Shown here in pieces: positions 51,690 through 60,262 of a stretch of 64,000 nt of DNA. Each line of letters starts with the position of its first letter. Within the stretch, counting starts at the first letter, position 1. Source of the DNA: an uncultured Alphaproteobacteria bacterium (GTDB lineage Bacteria; Pseudomonadota; Alphaproteobacteria; Micavibrionales; Micavibrionaceae); the NCBI GenBank assembly GCA_937923625.1, contig CALDTV010000011.1:1-64000 (forward strand), written 5' to 3'. The translations under genes were made by a program, and so were the position numbers. Under the pieces are notes generated by a model. That model was not told the origin of the DNA. It made no database searches and saw only the letters and a program-made list of their open reading frames with translations.

Positions 51690-54600
51690 TTATTCTTCTA
51701 TCATGACAAGAGATGCATTTCCGCCCGCCGCTGTTGTGTCTGTACTAATGACTTGTTCGGTTGCAAAAGCGTGTAAATAATAAGGCCCGCCTGCTTTGGG
51801 TCCTGTACCTGATAGACCGCGCCCGCCAAAAGGCTGCACACCCACCACCGCGCCAATTGTGCCGCGATTAACATACACATTCCCCACTTGTATGCGTGAT
51901 GAAACTTTTTCAATAAAGCTGTCAATACGGCTGTGAATACCAAATGTTAGGCCATATCCAGTCTCATTAATATCATCAATAACCGCCTCAATCTCTGCTG
52001 CTTTATAACGTACAACATGCAAAATAGGGCCAAAAATTTCGCGTTCTAAAGCGTTTAAACTGTCAATTTCATAGATACAAGGCGCAAAGAAATGACCTGC
52101 GGCTTTTAACTGATTATCTAACGGCGCTTCGGCCAATTTATGGCCAAAACCACCCAAAGCGGATTTATGTTTTTGTACAATCATCAACGCTTCTTCGTTG
52201 ATCAAAGGGCCCACATCGGACGATAATCTGGCGGGATTTCCTACCCGTAATTCCGCAAGCGCCCCTTGCAACATTAGAATTGTTTTATCGGCAATCTCCT
52301 CTTGAAGGTATAAAATACGACAAGCAGAACAACGCTGGCCTGCGGCGCCAAAAGCACTGAGCATTACATCATCGACCACTTGTTCTGTCAGCGCAGAAGA
52401 ATCAACGATCATGGCATTCTGTCCGCCTGTTTCAGCAATAAATTTTGGGATCGCCCCATCTTTAGCCGCAAGGGTTTGGTTGATAATTTTTGCCACTTCC
52501 GTTGATCCCGTAAAGGCAACCCCTGCCACATCATCATGCACCACAAGGGCGGCACCCACTTCACCATCGCCCGGCGCAAAGCTTAAAACTTCGGGCGGTA
52601 CGCCAGCCTCATGCATCAAGCGCGTTACAAAATATCCCGTTAAATTGGTTTGCTCCGCAGGTTTAGCAATCACCGCATTACCCGCCATTAAGGCCGCAAC
52701 AATTTGCCCCGTATAAATTGCAATAGGGAAATTCCACGGACTGATACAAACAAAAATGCCCCTTGGGCGAAATTTGAAAATATTACTTTCCCCTGTAGGT
52801 GACACCAGTGAACGACCCGCAGGATCAAAGTCAAGCATACCGCGCATGGCGTAATATCGGCAAAAATCAACGGCTTCACGAATCTCTGCTTGCGCGTCTT
52901 TTAACGTACGCCCACCTTCGCGTACGCAAAGTGATATAAGTTCTGTTTGGTTCTCTTCCAGTTTATCTGCAATTTTATCAAGCGTTTTCGCCCGAATTTG
53001 TGGTGCTGTAGCAGACCAAATTTTCTGCCCTGTTTGTGCCATTTTAAAAATATCATCAACACTCGATACGGACGTGCTTGAAACTGTACCAACAACATCT
53101 TGTTTATTGGCAGGATTAAGCACCTCAAGCTTCGCGCCATTTTTAGGCTTCTTGCCCCCAAAAATAGGCATCGCTTTATATGATTTTTTTGCGTATTGAC
53201 CATCCAAAGTTTTTGATAATTCAGCCACCGCTTCAGGATCATCAAAATCAAATCCTTTGGAATTTAAACGACGTGCACCATAAATATGGGCTGGCAAAGG
53301 AATATTGGGATGATGTTTAGAGGCATTATTGCGTGATTTTACGACAGGATCATCAGCGATATCGGTGGGCGCGTACGCTTTATCATATATTTGATTTACA
53401 AAAGAGGAGTTCGCACCATTTTCTAACATGCGGCGAACGAGATAAGGTAGCAAATCCTCGTAAGGGCCTACGGGCGCGTACACACACACCGTTATTTCTT
53501 CGTCTGCCGTGACAATATTATAAAGTGCATCCCCCATACCAAAAAGCTTTTGAAATTCAAAACCAGTTTTATCAAACTCTTTATTATCTTTCGCCATTTC
53601 TAAAATAGCTGCAACTGTATGGGCATTATGCGTACCAAACATTGGATAAAGAACATCACGGTTTTTAAGTAATTTTTGTGCACACCTTAAATAGGATAGA
53701 TCAGTATTAGATTTACGTGTAAAGACAGGGTAATTCTCAAACCCCTCTACCTGTGCGTGTTTGATTTCCGTATCCCAATACGCCCCTTTTACCAAGCGCA
53801 CCTGTAAGTGACGATCATACGTACGCGCCATACCAATCACACGATCCAATATGGCTACAGCAGATTTTTGATAGGCCTGCACCGCCAAGCCAAAACCACG
53901 CCATGTGGAAAATTGAGGTTGTAGGCAAATATTCTCGATAATTTTTAATGACGGATCAAGACGCGCGACTTCCTCAGCATCAACTGTTAAACCAATATTT
54001 GCCTTTGCGGCAATTTCGCATAATTCGATTAATTTATGAGTTAAAGCAGGAATACAATCAGCCGATTGCGCAAATTCATAACGCGGATAAAGCGCCGATA
54101 ATTTAATTGAAATGCCCGAACGCGCTTTGACATCATGATTTTTTTTGCCCCCATCATCGGCGATTACCATCGCTTCCAATGCTTCTTTATAGCCATCGAA
54201 ATAACGGGCCGCATCACTTGCTGTACGTGCGCCTTCGCCCAACATATCATAAGAAAAACGATAATTTTTTTCTTCAAAAGATCTTGCGACTTTCATTGCA
54301 GCGGGTAAATCTTCGCCAATTACGAATTGCTTGCCCAGCATCTTCATTGCGCGACTCATGGCTTGACGGATTACGGGCTCACCTAATTTAGAAAACAGGC
54401 TGTTCATGGTACTGCCTGTAAGCTTCAACCCAAGTCCTGCCGCCTTGGTCATCCAATCTTTATCTTGCCCTGATGCGCTTTTTAGCCAATTTGTGCCTGC
54501 CACTTTGTCGCGAATTAACGTGCTAGCAGTTTTTGGATCAGGAATGCGCAGTAAGGCTTCAGCCATACTCATTAACGCAAGCCCCTCTTTGGTGTTCAAG

Positions 54601-54788
54601 CCATATTGCTCAAAAAAAGACTCCAAACTTGCTGTCTTACGGCGGGTTTTGCGAATGCGTTTGATAAAATCAACAGCATGATGTTGTGTACGTGTCGCAA
54701 GGTCATTATCCCACAACAAAGCAGACAGTAAATCACTTACCGCTTCTTCTTCGCTTTGGGTCAAATAATAAGAAAGAGATTTGTGCAT
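51690..54788 (-). CDS. putA: Bifunctional proline dehydrogenase / L-glutamate gamma-semialdehyde dehydrogenase
   Basis: PutA oxidises proline to glutamate in two steps, passing electrons to quinone via FAD and to NAD. In 1032 residues: a helical arm (1-160), the PRODH barrel with YSDMLGEG-like FSYDMLGEGART near 180, KARSGISIKLSALYPRYE near 215, VRLVKGAYWDTEIKHAQ near 335; then the ALDH domain with ISPWNFPIAIYTG near 670, glutamate in ETGGQNAMI near 785 and the catalytic cysteine in GQRCSACR at about 820. There is no N-terminal ribbon-helix-helix domain, so it is not the autoregulatory form of E. coli. A C-terminal QPFGGRGLSGTGPKAGGP closes the ALDH domain. Confidence 0.97.
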   Translation of the reverse strand: MHKSLSYYLTQSEEEAVSDLLSALLWDNDLATRTQHHAVDFIKRIRKTRRKTASLESFFEQYGLNTKEGLALMSMAEALLRIPDPKTASTLIRDKVAGTNWLKSASGQDKDWMTKAAGLGLKLTGSTMNSLFSKLGEPVIRQAMSRAMKMLGKQFVIGEDLPAAMKVARSFEEKNYRFSYDMLGEGARTASDAARYFDGYKEALEAMVIADDGGKKNHDVKARSGISIKLSALYPRYEFAQSADCIPALTHKLIELCEIAAKANIGLTVDAEEVARLDPSLKIIENICLQPQFSTWRGFGLAVQAYQKSAVAILDRVIGMARTYDRHLQVRLVKGAYWDTEIKHAQVEGFENYPVFTRKSNTDLSYLRCAQKLLKNRDVLYPMFGTHNAHTVAAILEMAKDNKEFDKTGFEFQKLFGMGDALYNIVTADEEITVCVYAPVGPYEDLLPYLVRRMLENGANSSFVNQIYDKAYAPTDIADDPVVKSRNNASKHHPNIPLPAHIYGARRLNSKGFDFDDPEAVAELSKTLDGQYAKKSYKAMPIFGGKKPKNGAKLEVLNPANKQDVVGTVSSTSVSSVDDIFKMAQTGQKIWSATAPQIRAKTLDKIADKLEENQTELISLCVREGGRTLKDAQAEIREAVDFCRYYAMRGMLDFDPAGRSLVSPTGESNIFKFRPRGIFVCISPWNFPIAIYTGQIVAALMAGNAVIAKPAEQTNLTGYFVTRLMHEAGVPPEVLSFAPGDGEVGAALVVHDDVAGVAFTGSTEVAKIINQTLAAKDGAIPKFIAETGGQNAMIVDSSALTEQVVDDVMLSAFGAAGQRCSACRILYLQEEIADKTILMLQGALAELRVGNPARLSSDVGPLINEEALMIVQKHKSALGGFGHKLAEAPLDNQLKAAGHFFAPCIYEIDSLNALEREIFGPILHVVRYKAAEIEAVIDDINETGYGLTFGIHSRIDSFIEKVSSRIQVGNVYVNRGTIGAVVGVQPFGGRGLSGTGPKAGGPYYLHAFATEQVISTDTTAAGGNASLVMIEE

Positions 54789-54844
54789 ATAATCCTTTTT
54801 AAAATGATTGTGCTTTATAATGCCAGAGGATAGGATTTTTGACC

Positions 54845-56272
54845 ATGACCTCTGACGATTTATTCACCGTAGCCAAAAAACAAGAAGCCGCACCAAAAGC
54901 TGCGCCAGTAAAAGCGAAGGCGCACTCCAATGTGCCAGAAATGAGTGTTTCTGATTTGGCGCAATCGCTAAAGCGCACTCTTGAGGATACTTATGGCCGC
55001 GTGCGTATTCGTGGGGAATTGCAAGGGATAAAAGTCGTGGGATCGGGGCATATGTATGGTGACATTAAAGACGTCGATGCCAATATCAATATTGTATGTT
55101 GGCGCGGTAATTTATCCAAACTGTCCGTAAAGCCAGCAGACGGCATGGATGTTGTTATTACAGGGCGCGTTTCTAGCTATCCCAAAAGTTCGCGCTATCA
55201 AATTATTATCGATGCCATGGAATTAGCCGGCGAAGGCGCATTGTTGAAAATGCTCGAAGAGCGGCGCAAGGCGCTAGCGGCTGAAGGCTTATTTGCACAA
55301 GAGCGTAAAAAACCATTGCCATTTTTGCCCGAAATAATCGGCGTTGTGACTTCCCCCACAGGCGCAGTTATTCGTGATATAATGCATCGTTTACGTGACC
55401 GCTTCCCGCGTCATGTTTATCTGTGGCCTGTTAATGTGCAAGGGGATGGTGCGGCGGAACAAATTGCCAAAGCGATTAATGCATTTAATCAGCTAGATGG
55501 TACAAATATAAAACGCCCCGATCTTCTTATTGTTGCACGAGGGGGCGGATCGCTGGAAGATTTAATGGCGTTTAACGAAGAAAATGTTGCCCGCGCCGCG
55601 GCCAATTCTTCCATCCCTATTATCTCTGCGGTGGGGCACGAAACCGATACAACCTTGATTGATTATGCCGCAGATTTACGCGCCCCAACGCCAACAGGGG
55701 CGGCCGAAATGGCTGTGCCGCGGCGCCTTGATCTTATGGCGCGGCTTCAAGAAAATAATGAACGCATGATCAGCGCTACCAGTCGTCTGCTTCAAGACCG
55801 TCAGAATATTTTAGCAACACAAAGTGCCAAGCTGGGTGATCCTAAGCATTTATTAGAGTCCAAATCTCAAACGATTGATTATCTTGCAGAGAAGTTATCC
55901 AGCGCGTTAAAATCTGGCATATATGCCCGCCGCACAGAATTACAAAATGCCAGCGCAAAACTCACCAGCCCAAAATATTTGATTGATCGAAAAAAGCAGA
56001 CCGTAAATAATTTATCACAACAATTATTCCGCATTTTACCGCGTCATTTAAGTGAACAAAAATCTCGTCTTGAAAATGCTGTACGTATGTTAGAAAGCCT
56101 TTCTCCCAAAAGTGTCTTGGCGCGGGGTTATGCGCTGGTTTATGATAATAACGGCCATTTAATGCGCGATCCAAAAACCGTTCAAGAAGGTGAAACTTTA
56201 GTAATTGAGTTCGCCAATGAACAAAAAATAGCGACAAAGGCCGAAAAACAGCTTAAAAAGCAAGAGAATTAA
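54845..56272 (+). CDS. xseA: Exodeoxyribonuclease VII large subunit
   Basis: XseA is the catalytic subunit of exonuclease VII, which degrades single-stranded DNA. The 475-residue protein has an N-terminal OB fold ([21 protein letters not shown] near 55), and the core with [22 protein letters not shown] near 165, [16 protein letters not shown] near 238 and [24 protein letters not shown] near 268. The C-terminal coiled coil contains two similar copies of a 24-residue unit ([18 protein letters not shown] and [18 protein letters not shown]) spaced about 48 residues apart. The start at 54845 has AGGA nine bases before it. xseB is not adjacent. Confidence 0.95.
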   Translation: MTSDDLFTVAKKQEAAPKAAPVKAKAHSNVPEMSVSDLAQSLKRTLEDTYGRVRIRGELQGIKVVGSGHMYGDIKDVDANINIVCWRGNLSKLSVKPADGMDVVITGRVSSYPKSSRYQIIIDAMELAGEGALLKMLEERRKALAAEGLFAQERKKPLPFLPEIIGVVTSPTGAVIRDIMHRLRDRFPRHVYLWPVNVQGDGAAEQIAKAINAFNQLDGTNIKRPDLLIVARGGGSLEDLMAFNEENVARAAANSSIPIISAVGHETDTTLIDYAADLRAPTPTGAAEMAVPRRLDLMARLQENNERMISATSRLLQDRQNILATQSAKLGDPKHLLESKSQTIDYLAEKLSSALKSGIYARRTELQNASAKLTSPKYLIDRKKQTVNNLSQQLFRILPRHLSEQKSRLENAVRMLESLSPKSVLARGYALVYDNNGHLMRDPKTVQEGETLVIEFANEQKIATKAEKQLKKQEN

Positions 56273-56278
56273 CAATTT

Positions 56279-56310
56279 TTGACGAAATACCGTTATTTTT
56301 GGCGTATAAT
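56279..56310 (+). promoter_or_regulatory. Candidate promoter of the gene at 56319
   Basis: A perfect TATAAT (56305-56310) follows TTGACG (56279-56284) at 20 bases, longer than ideal. A start six or seven bases after the TATAAT would fall at 56316-56317, just before the ATG at 56319, so the message would have almost no leader. Confidence 0.45.
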
Positions 56311-56318
56311 AGGACCCA

Positions 56319-56819
56319 ATGAGAATTACATTAAAAGAATTACTGGATAATTTAGGCGTCGGCTATGTCATGTCTGCCTATGAGACTTGTCCGTGGGCGG
56401 CTTACGACGATGAGCAGGGCCTGACCTGTAGTGCCGAAGTTCGCATGAATAATGATGGCGATGAATTAGAAGCCGAAATGCAATTTATGCGCGAATTCCC
56501 TAAAGAGGGCGAAAAACCAATTGAGCAAGTTTTCTGGCTCTTGGGGCAACCTGCAACCGCTGATAAATGGGATGTTCGCGGTGTTAAAATTCGTGGTGAG
56601 GGCAATACAGAAAATAAATACGCCTTTGAAGAAAAAGCTGTTAGTTTTTTTTGCGCCTGCGTACAGGAATTGAAGATGGGAAAAATTCCCGACATTGACG
56701 AAATCTTAGCCCGCGAAATGAAAGATAAAGAAAAATTTAGCGGTAACTCTCAAGGTGGCGGTAGCAAAGCGCCAAAAATAAAACCGCAAGCGCTGATGGG
56801 AATGAAATCAGGGCGATAA
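56319..56819 (+). CDS. Hypothetical protein downstream of xseA
   Basis: I do not recognise this 166-residue soluble protein. It is acidic in the middle (MNNDGDELEAEMQFMREFPK), contains four cysteines including an FFCACVQ run near 110, and ends in a Gly/Ser/Lys-rich, probably disordered tail (SQGGGSKAPKIKP). AGGA lies four bases before the ATG and a TATAAT eight bases before it. It is not the small subunit XseB, which is about 80 residues and coiled. It is convergent with the TerD-domain gene. Confidence 0.75.
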   Translation: MRITLKELLDNLGVGYVMSAYETCPWAAYDDEQGLTCSAEVRMNNDGDELEAEMQFMREFPKEGEKPIEQVFWLLGQPATADKWDVRGVKIRGEGNTENKYAFEEKAVSFFCACVQELKMGKIPDIDEILAREMKDKEKFSGNSQGGGSKAPKIKPQALMGMKSGR

Positions 56820-56839
56820 TTTTTGACGTCACTTTGAAA

Positions 56840-57502
56840 TTATCCCGTTACATTTTCTGCAACGATAATGCCGTAATTTTCAGCAAGGGCATTTAAACCA
56901 CCTTCAACTGTTTCGCCAATGGCGCGGAAAATCCAATCCGTGCCAATGCGTTCCAAATCACCAATAATCAAACCTTCTTTACCCGTTAATTCTTCATCTA
57001 ATTCATAGCGAAAGATTTCGTGATCCGTATTTTGATTCACAATACGAAAATAAACATTTTTCACCATAGAAAAATCATGGTCATCTTTTTCATTGTCGTA
57101 AATAGAAAGGACAAAACAAATTTTTGTCACGTCAAATGGCAAACCTATTAGGTCAATCGTCATGATTTCATCATCACCATCCCCTGCGCCCGTACGGCTG
57201 TCACCCATATGTTTAACTGCCCCGTCGCACCCTTGAAGATTGTTATAGAATATAAAATCTTCATCAACACGTGTTTTTTCCTGTAGGTTCAATAAGAAAA
57301 TACTGGCATCCAAATCTAATGGATCTTGTTCAAATGCTTTTAAATCCCAACCAACACCAATGGTAATATTTTTCAAGGTTGGGTCTTTGCGTAACAAATT
57401 GATTTCTTCGCCGCGTTTGATCTTATTTTTCGGCGCGTCTGCGTGCATCATTTCTGGCATATCATTTATATCATCATCAAATTCAGTATCATGCTCTGAC
57501 AT
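56840..57502 (-). CDS. TerD-family calcium-binding stress protein
   Basis: TerD-domain proteins bind Ca2+ and occur in tellurite, phage and general stress systems. The 220-residue protein has an acidic N-terminal extension (about 1-30) and then the TerD fold: INLLRKDPTLKNITIGVGWD near 34-53, LDLDASIFLLN near 62, the calcium site HMGDSRTGAGDGDDE at 98-112, and FVLSIYDNEKDDHDFSMV near 132, ending GLNALAENYGI. It lies 40 bases downstream of the Na+/Ca2+ exchanger gene on the same strand, a linkage that suits Ca2+ control. Confidence 0.9.
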   Translation of the reverse strand: MSEHDTEFDDDINDMPEMMHADAPKNKIKRGEEINLLRKDPTLKNITIGVGWDLKAFEQDPLDLDASIFLLNLQEKTRVDEDFIFYNNLQGCDGAVKHMGDSRTGAGDGDDEIMTIDLIGLPFDVTKICFVLSIYDNEKDDHDFSMVKNVYFRIVNQNTDHEIFRYELDEELTGKEGLIIGDLERIGTDWIFRAIGETVEGGLNALAENYGIIVAENVTG

Positions 57503-57542
57503 TTTATTTTCCTTCTCTATCTCATAAGAATTTTAAATGATA

Positions 57543-58556
57543 TTAACCGACCGCTTGTTCAACCGCTTGCGCGACATCTTTACTTAAATAGAGCGCATAA
57601 ATAAGGCCTATATAAAAAACATAGCCTGTTACAAAAACAACGCCAATCGCTTTATTTATTTTCTTATAGGTCAATAGTAAAACTGAAAATAAAACCGTAA
57701 CACCCAGCATAATCCAAATATCCAGACTAACAACTTGCGGCGCGATAGCTTCATTCGCAATTGGTTTTACCAGCGCCGTTGCGCCAATAATCATCAATAT
57801 ATTAAAAACGTTTGAGCCTAAAATATTACCAATGATAATATCTGATTGTTTTTTACGTGCCGCAATTAAACAAGTCGAAAGCTCTGGGAGAGACGTACCA
57901 ATCGCAATCACACTCAGCCCAATGACATCTTCTGGCACGCCAATAATGCTTGCACTAACTTTTGCGCCACGCACCAAAAATTCTGCGCCACCTGCAATCG
58001 CCGCAAGGCCAAGAATTAAAAAGAAAACGCCTTGCGCCATGTTTTTGTATTTAGGGACGTCCACATCATCGACATCAATTTTACCAGATGCCGCCATTCG
58101 ATATTGCCAAAGCACGTAGCTGAGCAAAACCAAAATCATAACCCCACCGCCTAGCTGGCTAATGTGGCCTTGCAACATTAAAAAAGTCATCAAGAAACTA
58201 GCCAAAAGCATCATGACAATATCACGCATAATTTCGCGTGGAATCGCCACAAGAGTCGTAAAAAATGCCGTTACACCCACGACAAACAAAATATTCGCGA
58301 TATTGGAGCCAATTACATTTCCAATCGCGATCCCTGGTAGACCGGCCAGATTCGCATTTAAAGAAACCAAAAGTTCTGGCAAAGATGTTCCAAAAGCGAT
58401 AATTGTAAAACCAATCACCAGTGGAGAAATGCCCAATTTCCTTGCGATATAAACTGCGGCTTCAATTGTCCAATCCCCCCCTTTAAAAAGAAGATACATC
58501 CCAAGGCCAAGCGCCCCCATGGAGAGTATAAATAATTCCGTATTTGTTGTGATCAT
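57543..58556 (-). CDS. Calcium/sodium antiporter (CaCA family, YrbG-like)
   Basis: The 337-residue inner-membrane protein has ten hydrophobic segments in two inverted halves, each with the alpha repeat: FGTSLPELLVSLNANLAG then IAIGNVIGSNIANILFV near 55-93, and IGTSLPELSTCLIAARKKQSDII then IGNILGSNVFNILMI near 218-260. This is the YrbG subfamily that exchanges Na+ (or H+) for Ca2+. It shares strand and a short gap with the TerD gene, so the two are probably an operon. Confidence 0.92.
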   Translation of the reverse strand: MITTNTELFILSMGALGLGMYLLFKGGDWTIEAAVYIARKLGISPLVIGFTIIAFGTSLPELLVSLNANLAGLPGIAIGNVIGSNIANILFVVGVTAFFTTLVAIPREIMRDIVMMLLASFLMTFLMLQGHISQLGGGVMILVLLSYVLWQYRMAASGKIDVDDVDVPKYKNMAQGVFFLILGLAAIAGGAEFLVRGAKVSASIIGVPEDVIGLSVIAIGTSLPELSTCLIAARKKQSDIIIGNILGSNVFNILMIIGATALVKPIANEAIAPQVVSLDIWIMLGVTVLFSVLLLTYKKINKAIGVVFVTGYVFYIGLIYALYLSKDVAQAVEQAVG

Positions 58557-58666
58557 GTAATAACACCTTCATATTTTCTTCTATACTATCGAAATACGAC
58601 AAAAATAATAGCTTTTAAAACAATGACATTACTATACAGCTTCCGCTAATTTTGCTAAAGAAAGGA

Positions 58667-59344
58667 ATGATTAATATAGTTGATCTCCTTCCCCTTTTTT
58701 TTGCTGCTCTCGTTTTAACCTTAAAACCTGGTCCTTATATGCTTGCAATATCAAGCCTTGCCGCCAGTGGTAATATTCGAGCTCTCCTATCTTTTTGGCT
58801 GGGATCTACAATCAGTCTTTTTGTTATGTACATTTTAATCCTAACGGGCTTAAGCGCGATTCCTGAAGGACTTGGATTCATTTTCATTTTTTTAAAAGCA
58901 ATAGCGGCTGTCATTTTTATTTTTATGGGTGCAAAAACCATACAACAAGCTGCCGAATTTTCGTTCGAAGAGGCTGAAAAAAAAGCTAATAAGATTTCAA
59001 CACGAAACTTATTCTCCAATTTTGCCGCAGGTAGTGCTCTCAGCCTAAGCAATCCTTATGATATTATCTTTATTTTTACAGCGGTCCCCGCACTTGTTGG
59101 CGTCACAAAATTTTCAATATTGGATGCATTGCTTATCCGCGGCACAATTACTATTGTTGATATAATTGTTATATCATCATACTGCATTCCCATTTTACTC
59201 ATCCGTAAAAAACTATCTTTTACACTTTTGGAAAAAATTCGCTTTGGCTGTGGGGTAGCAATGATTGGAATTGGTATCTTTTTGATTGCCAATATTCTGA
59301 TGCGGAGTGATTTACTAAAAAGTGACCTGCTGAATATTTTATAG
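58667..59344 (+). CDS. LysE family transporter
   Basis: LysE/RhtB proteins export amino acids. The 225-residue protein has six hydrophobic segments and the family start LFFAALVLTLKPGPYMLAIS, then FWLGSTISLFVMYILILTGL, AVIFIFMGAKTIQQ and a later ALSLSNPYDIIFIF. The start at 58667 follows AAAGGA directly; an in-frame TTG at 58652 is the alternative. The exported compound is unknown. It is convergent with the second TerD-domain gene, with three bases between stops. Confidence 0.82.
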   Translation: MINIVDLLPLFFAALVLTLKPGPYMLAISSLAASGNIRALLSFWLGSTISLFVMYILILTGLSAIPEGLGFIFIFLKAIAAVIFIFMGAKTIQQAAEFSFEEAEKKANKISTRNLFSNFAAGSALSLSNPYDIIFIFTAVPALVGVTKFSILDALLIRGTITIVDIIVISSYCIPILLIRKKLSFTLLEKIRFGCGVAMIGIGIFLIANILMRSDLLKSDLLNIL

Positions 59345-59346
59345 GC

Positions 59347-60033
59347 CTATTTATGCCCCTCATCCCATTTAAGACCAAATCCAAAGGCACGGTCTAGCTC
59401 TGCATGGCCGGGGAAATATTCAAGGTAATTTGTCATCTTAATACCGCCGCGTACATTTTCTAGGCCTGCGACCGCACAAAGTGCTAATTCTTGACGGCGC
59501 GCTTTTAAGGTCACAATCATCGGTTTTTCCTCTGGCACGCGCACTTGAATTTGTGGCTTCACTGTTTCCCAATTCTCCGCGCCTTCGTAGATGTAAATGT
59601 AAATCACAATGCGCTTAAACTCATTCCACATTCTGCCGTTTACTTTTATAAGCTCATCCTCACCTTCGGCATCCCCTGTGCGTTCATCCCCTGATAGGGA
59701 AATATAGGGCTCTTCTTCCAATGATCCGTAACGATCCCCAAAAGCTTGAATAGCGCCGCGCTTACCATTTTTCAATTCGTACAAACAACCAACATCTAAA
59801 TCCACGCCTTTTATTGCTTGCGCTTCTTTAGGGGCTGATTTGCCTAATATCTTATCAAGAAATCCTACTTTTTTAACTGGTTTCGTAGGTACAACATTAT
59901 CCCATGCAACCCCAATCTCAAAATCTTTGATACCTTCTTTGCTGGGGTTCACAACCGCTGTTTGTCCAGGAGAGGATAAAAACTCGGCCTCTTGTGAGTC
60001 ATCATGAGGGCTCACAAATCCTGCCGCCCCCAA
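59347..60033 (-). CDS. Second TerD-domain protein, start uncertain
   Basis: The TerD-like fold is seen in FEIGVAWDNVV near 38, GVDLDVGCLYEL near 75, the calcium-site-like SGDERTGDAEGEDE near 113-126, and IYIYIYEGAENWETVKPQIQ near 146, ending GLKWDEGHK. The first candidate start is a TTG at 60033, but the same frame is open upstream to a TAG at 60145-60147 and there encodes a plausible continuation (PITDKNSRHAIFEATRGRAK) with no ATG, GTG or in-frame TTG. Either a rare start such as CTG (60126-60124) is used, or the 5' end has been altered. The insert GFLDKILGKSAPKE between fold strands is unusual. Confidence 0.8.
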   Translation of the reverse strand: MGAAGFVSPHDDSQEAEFLSSPGQTAVVNPSKEGIKDFEIGVAWDNVVPTKPVKKVGFLDKILGKSAPKEAQAIKGVDLDVGCLYELKNGKRGAIQAFGDRYGSLEEEPYISLSGDERTGDAEGEDELIKVNGRMWNEFKRIVIYIYIYEGAENWETVKPQIQVRVPEEKPMIVTLKARRQELALCAVAGLENVRGGIKMTNYLEYFPGHAELDRAFGFGLKWDEGHK

Positions 60034-60262
60034 AGAAGTGGCGTGGTCCGAAAATTTTGCCCTGCCGCGGGTCGCTTCAAAAATAGCGTGTCTGGAATTT
60101 TTATCTGTGATAGGTCGCGCTTTCAGTGATTTGCTTTTGCAATACTATATGCTAAATCACTCTGGTCTGCAAAATAGCTTTTAATACAGCCTTCATACGC
60201 ACATGCTTAATTAATAATAAGAAAAGCGCTATGATTGAAAGAAACTAAAAAAGGAAATCGAA

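Noticed and set aside
56319-56819. xseB, the small subunit of exonuclease VII
   Set aside because: The protein is twice the usual length, rich in cysteine and Gly/Ser, and lacks the short two-helix pattern of XseB.
56840-60033. Full tellurite-resistance (ter) operon
   Set aside because: Only TerD-domain genes are present; terC, terB, terZ and the usual partners are absent.
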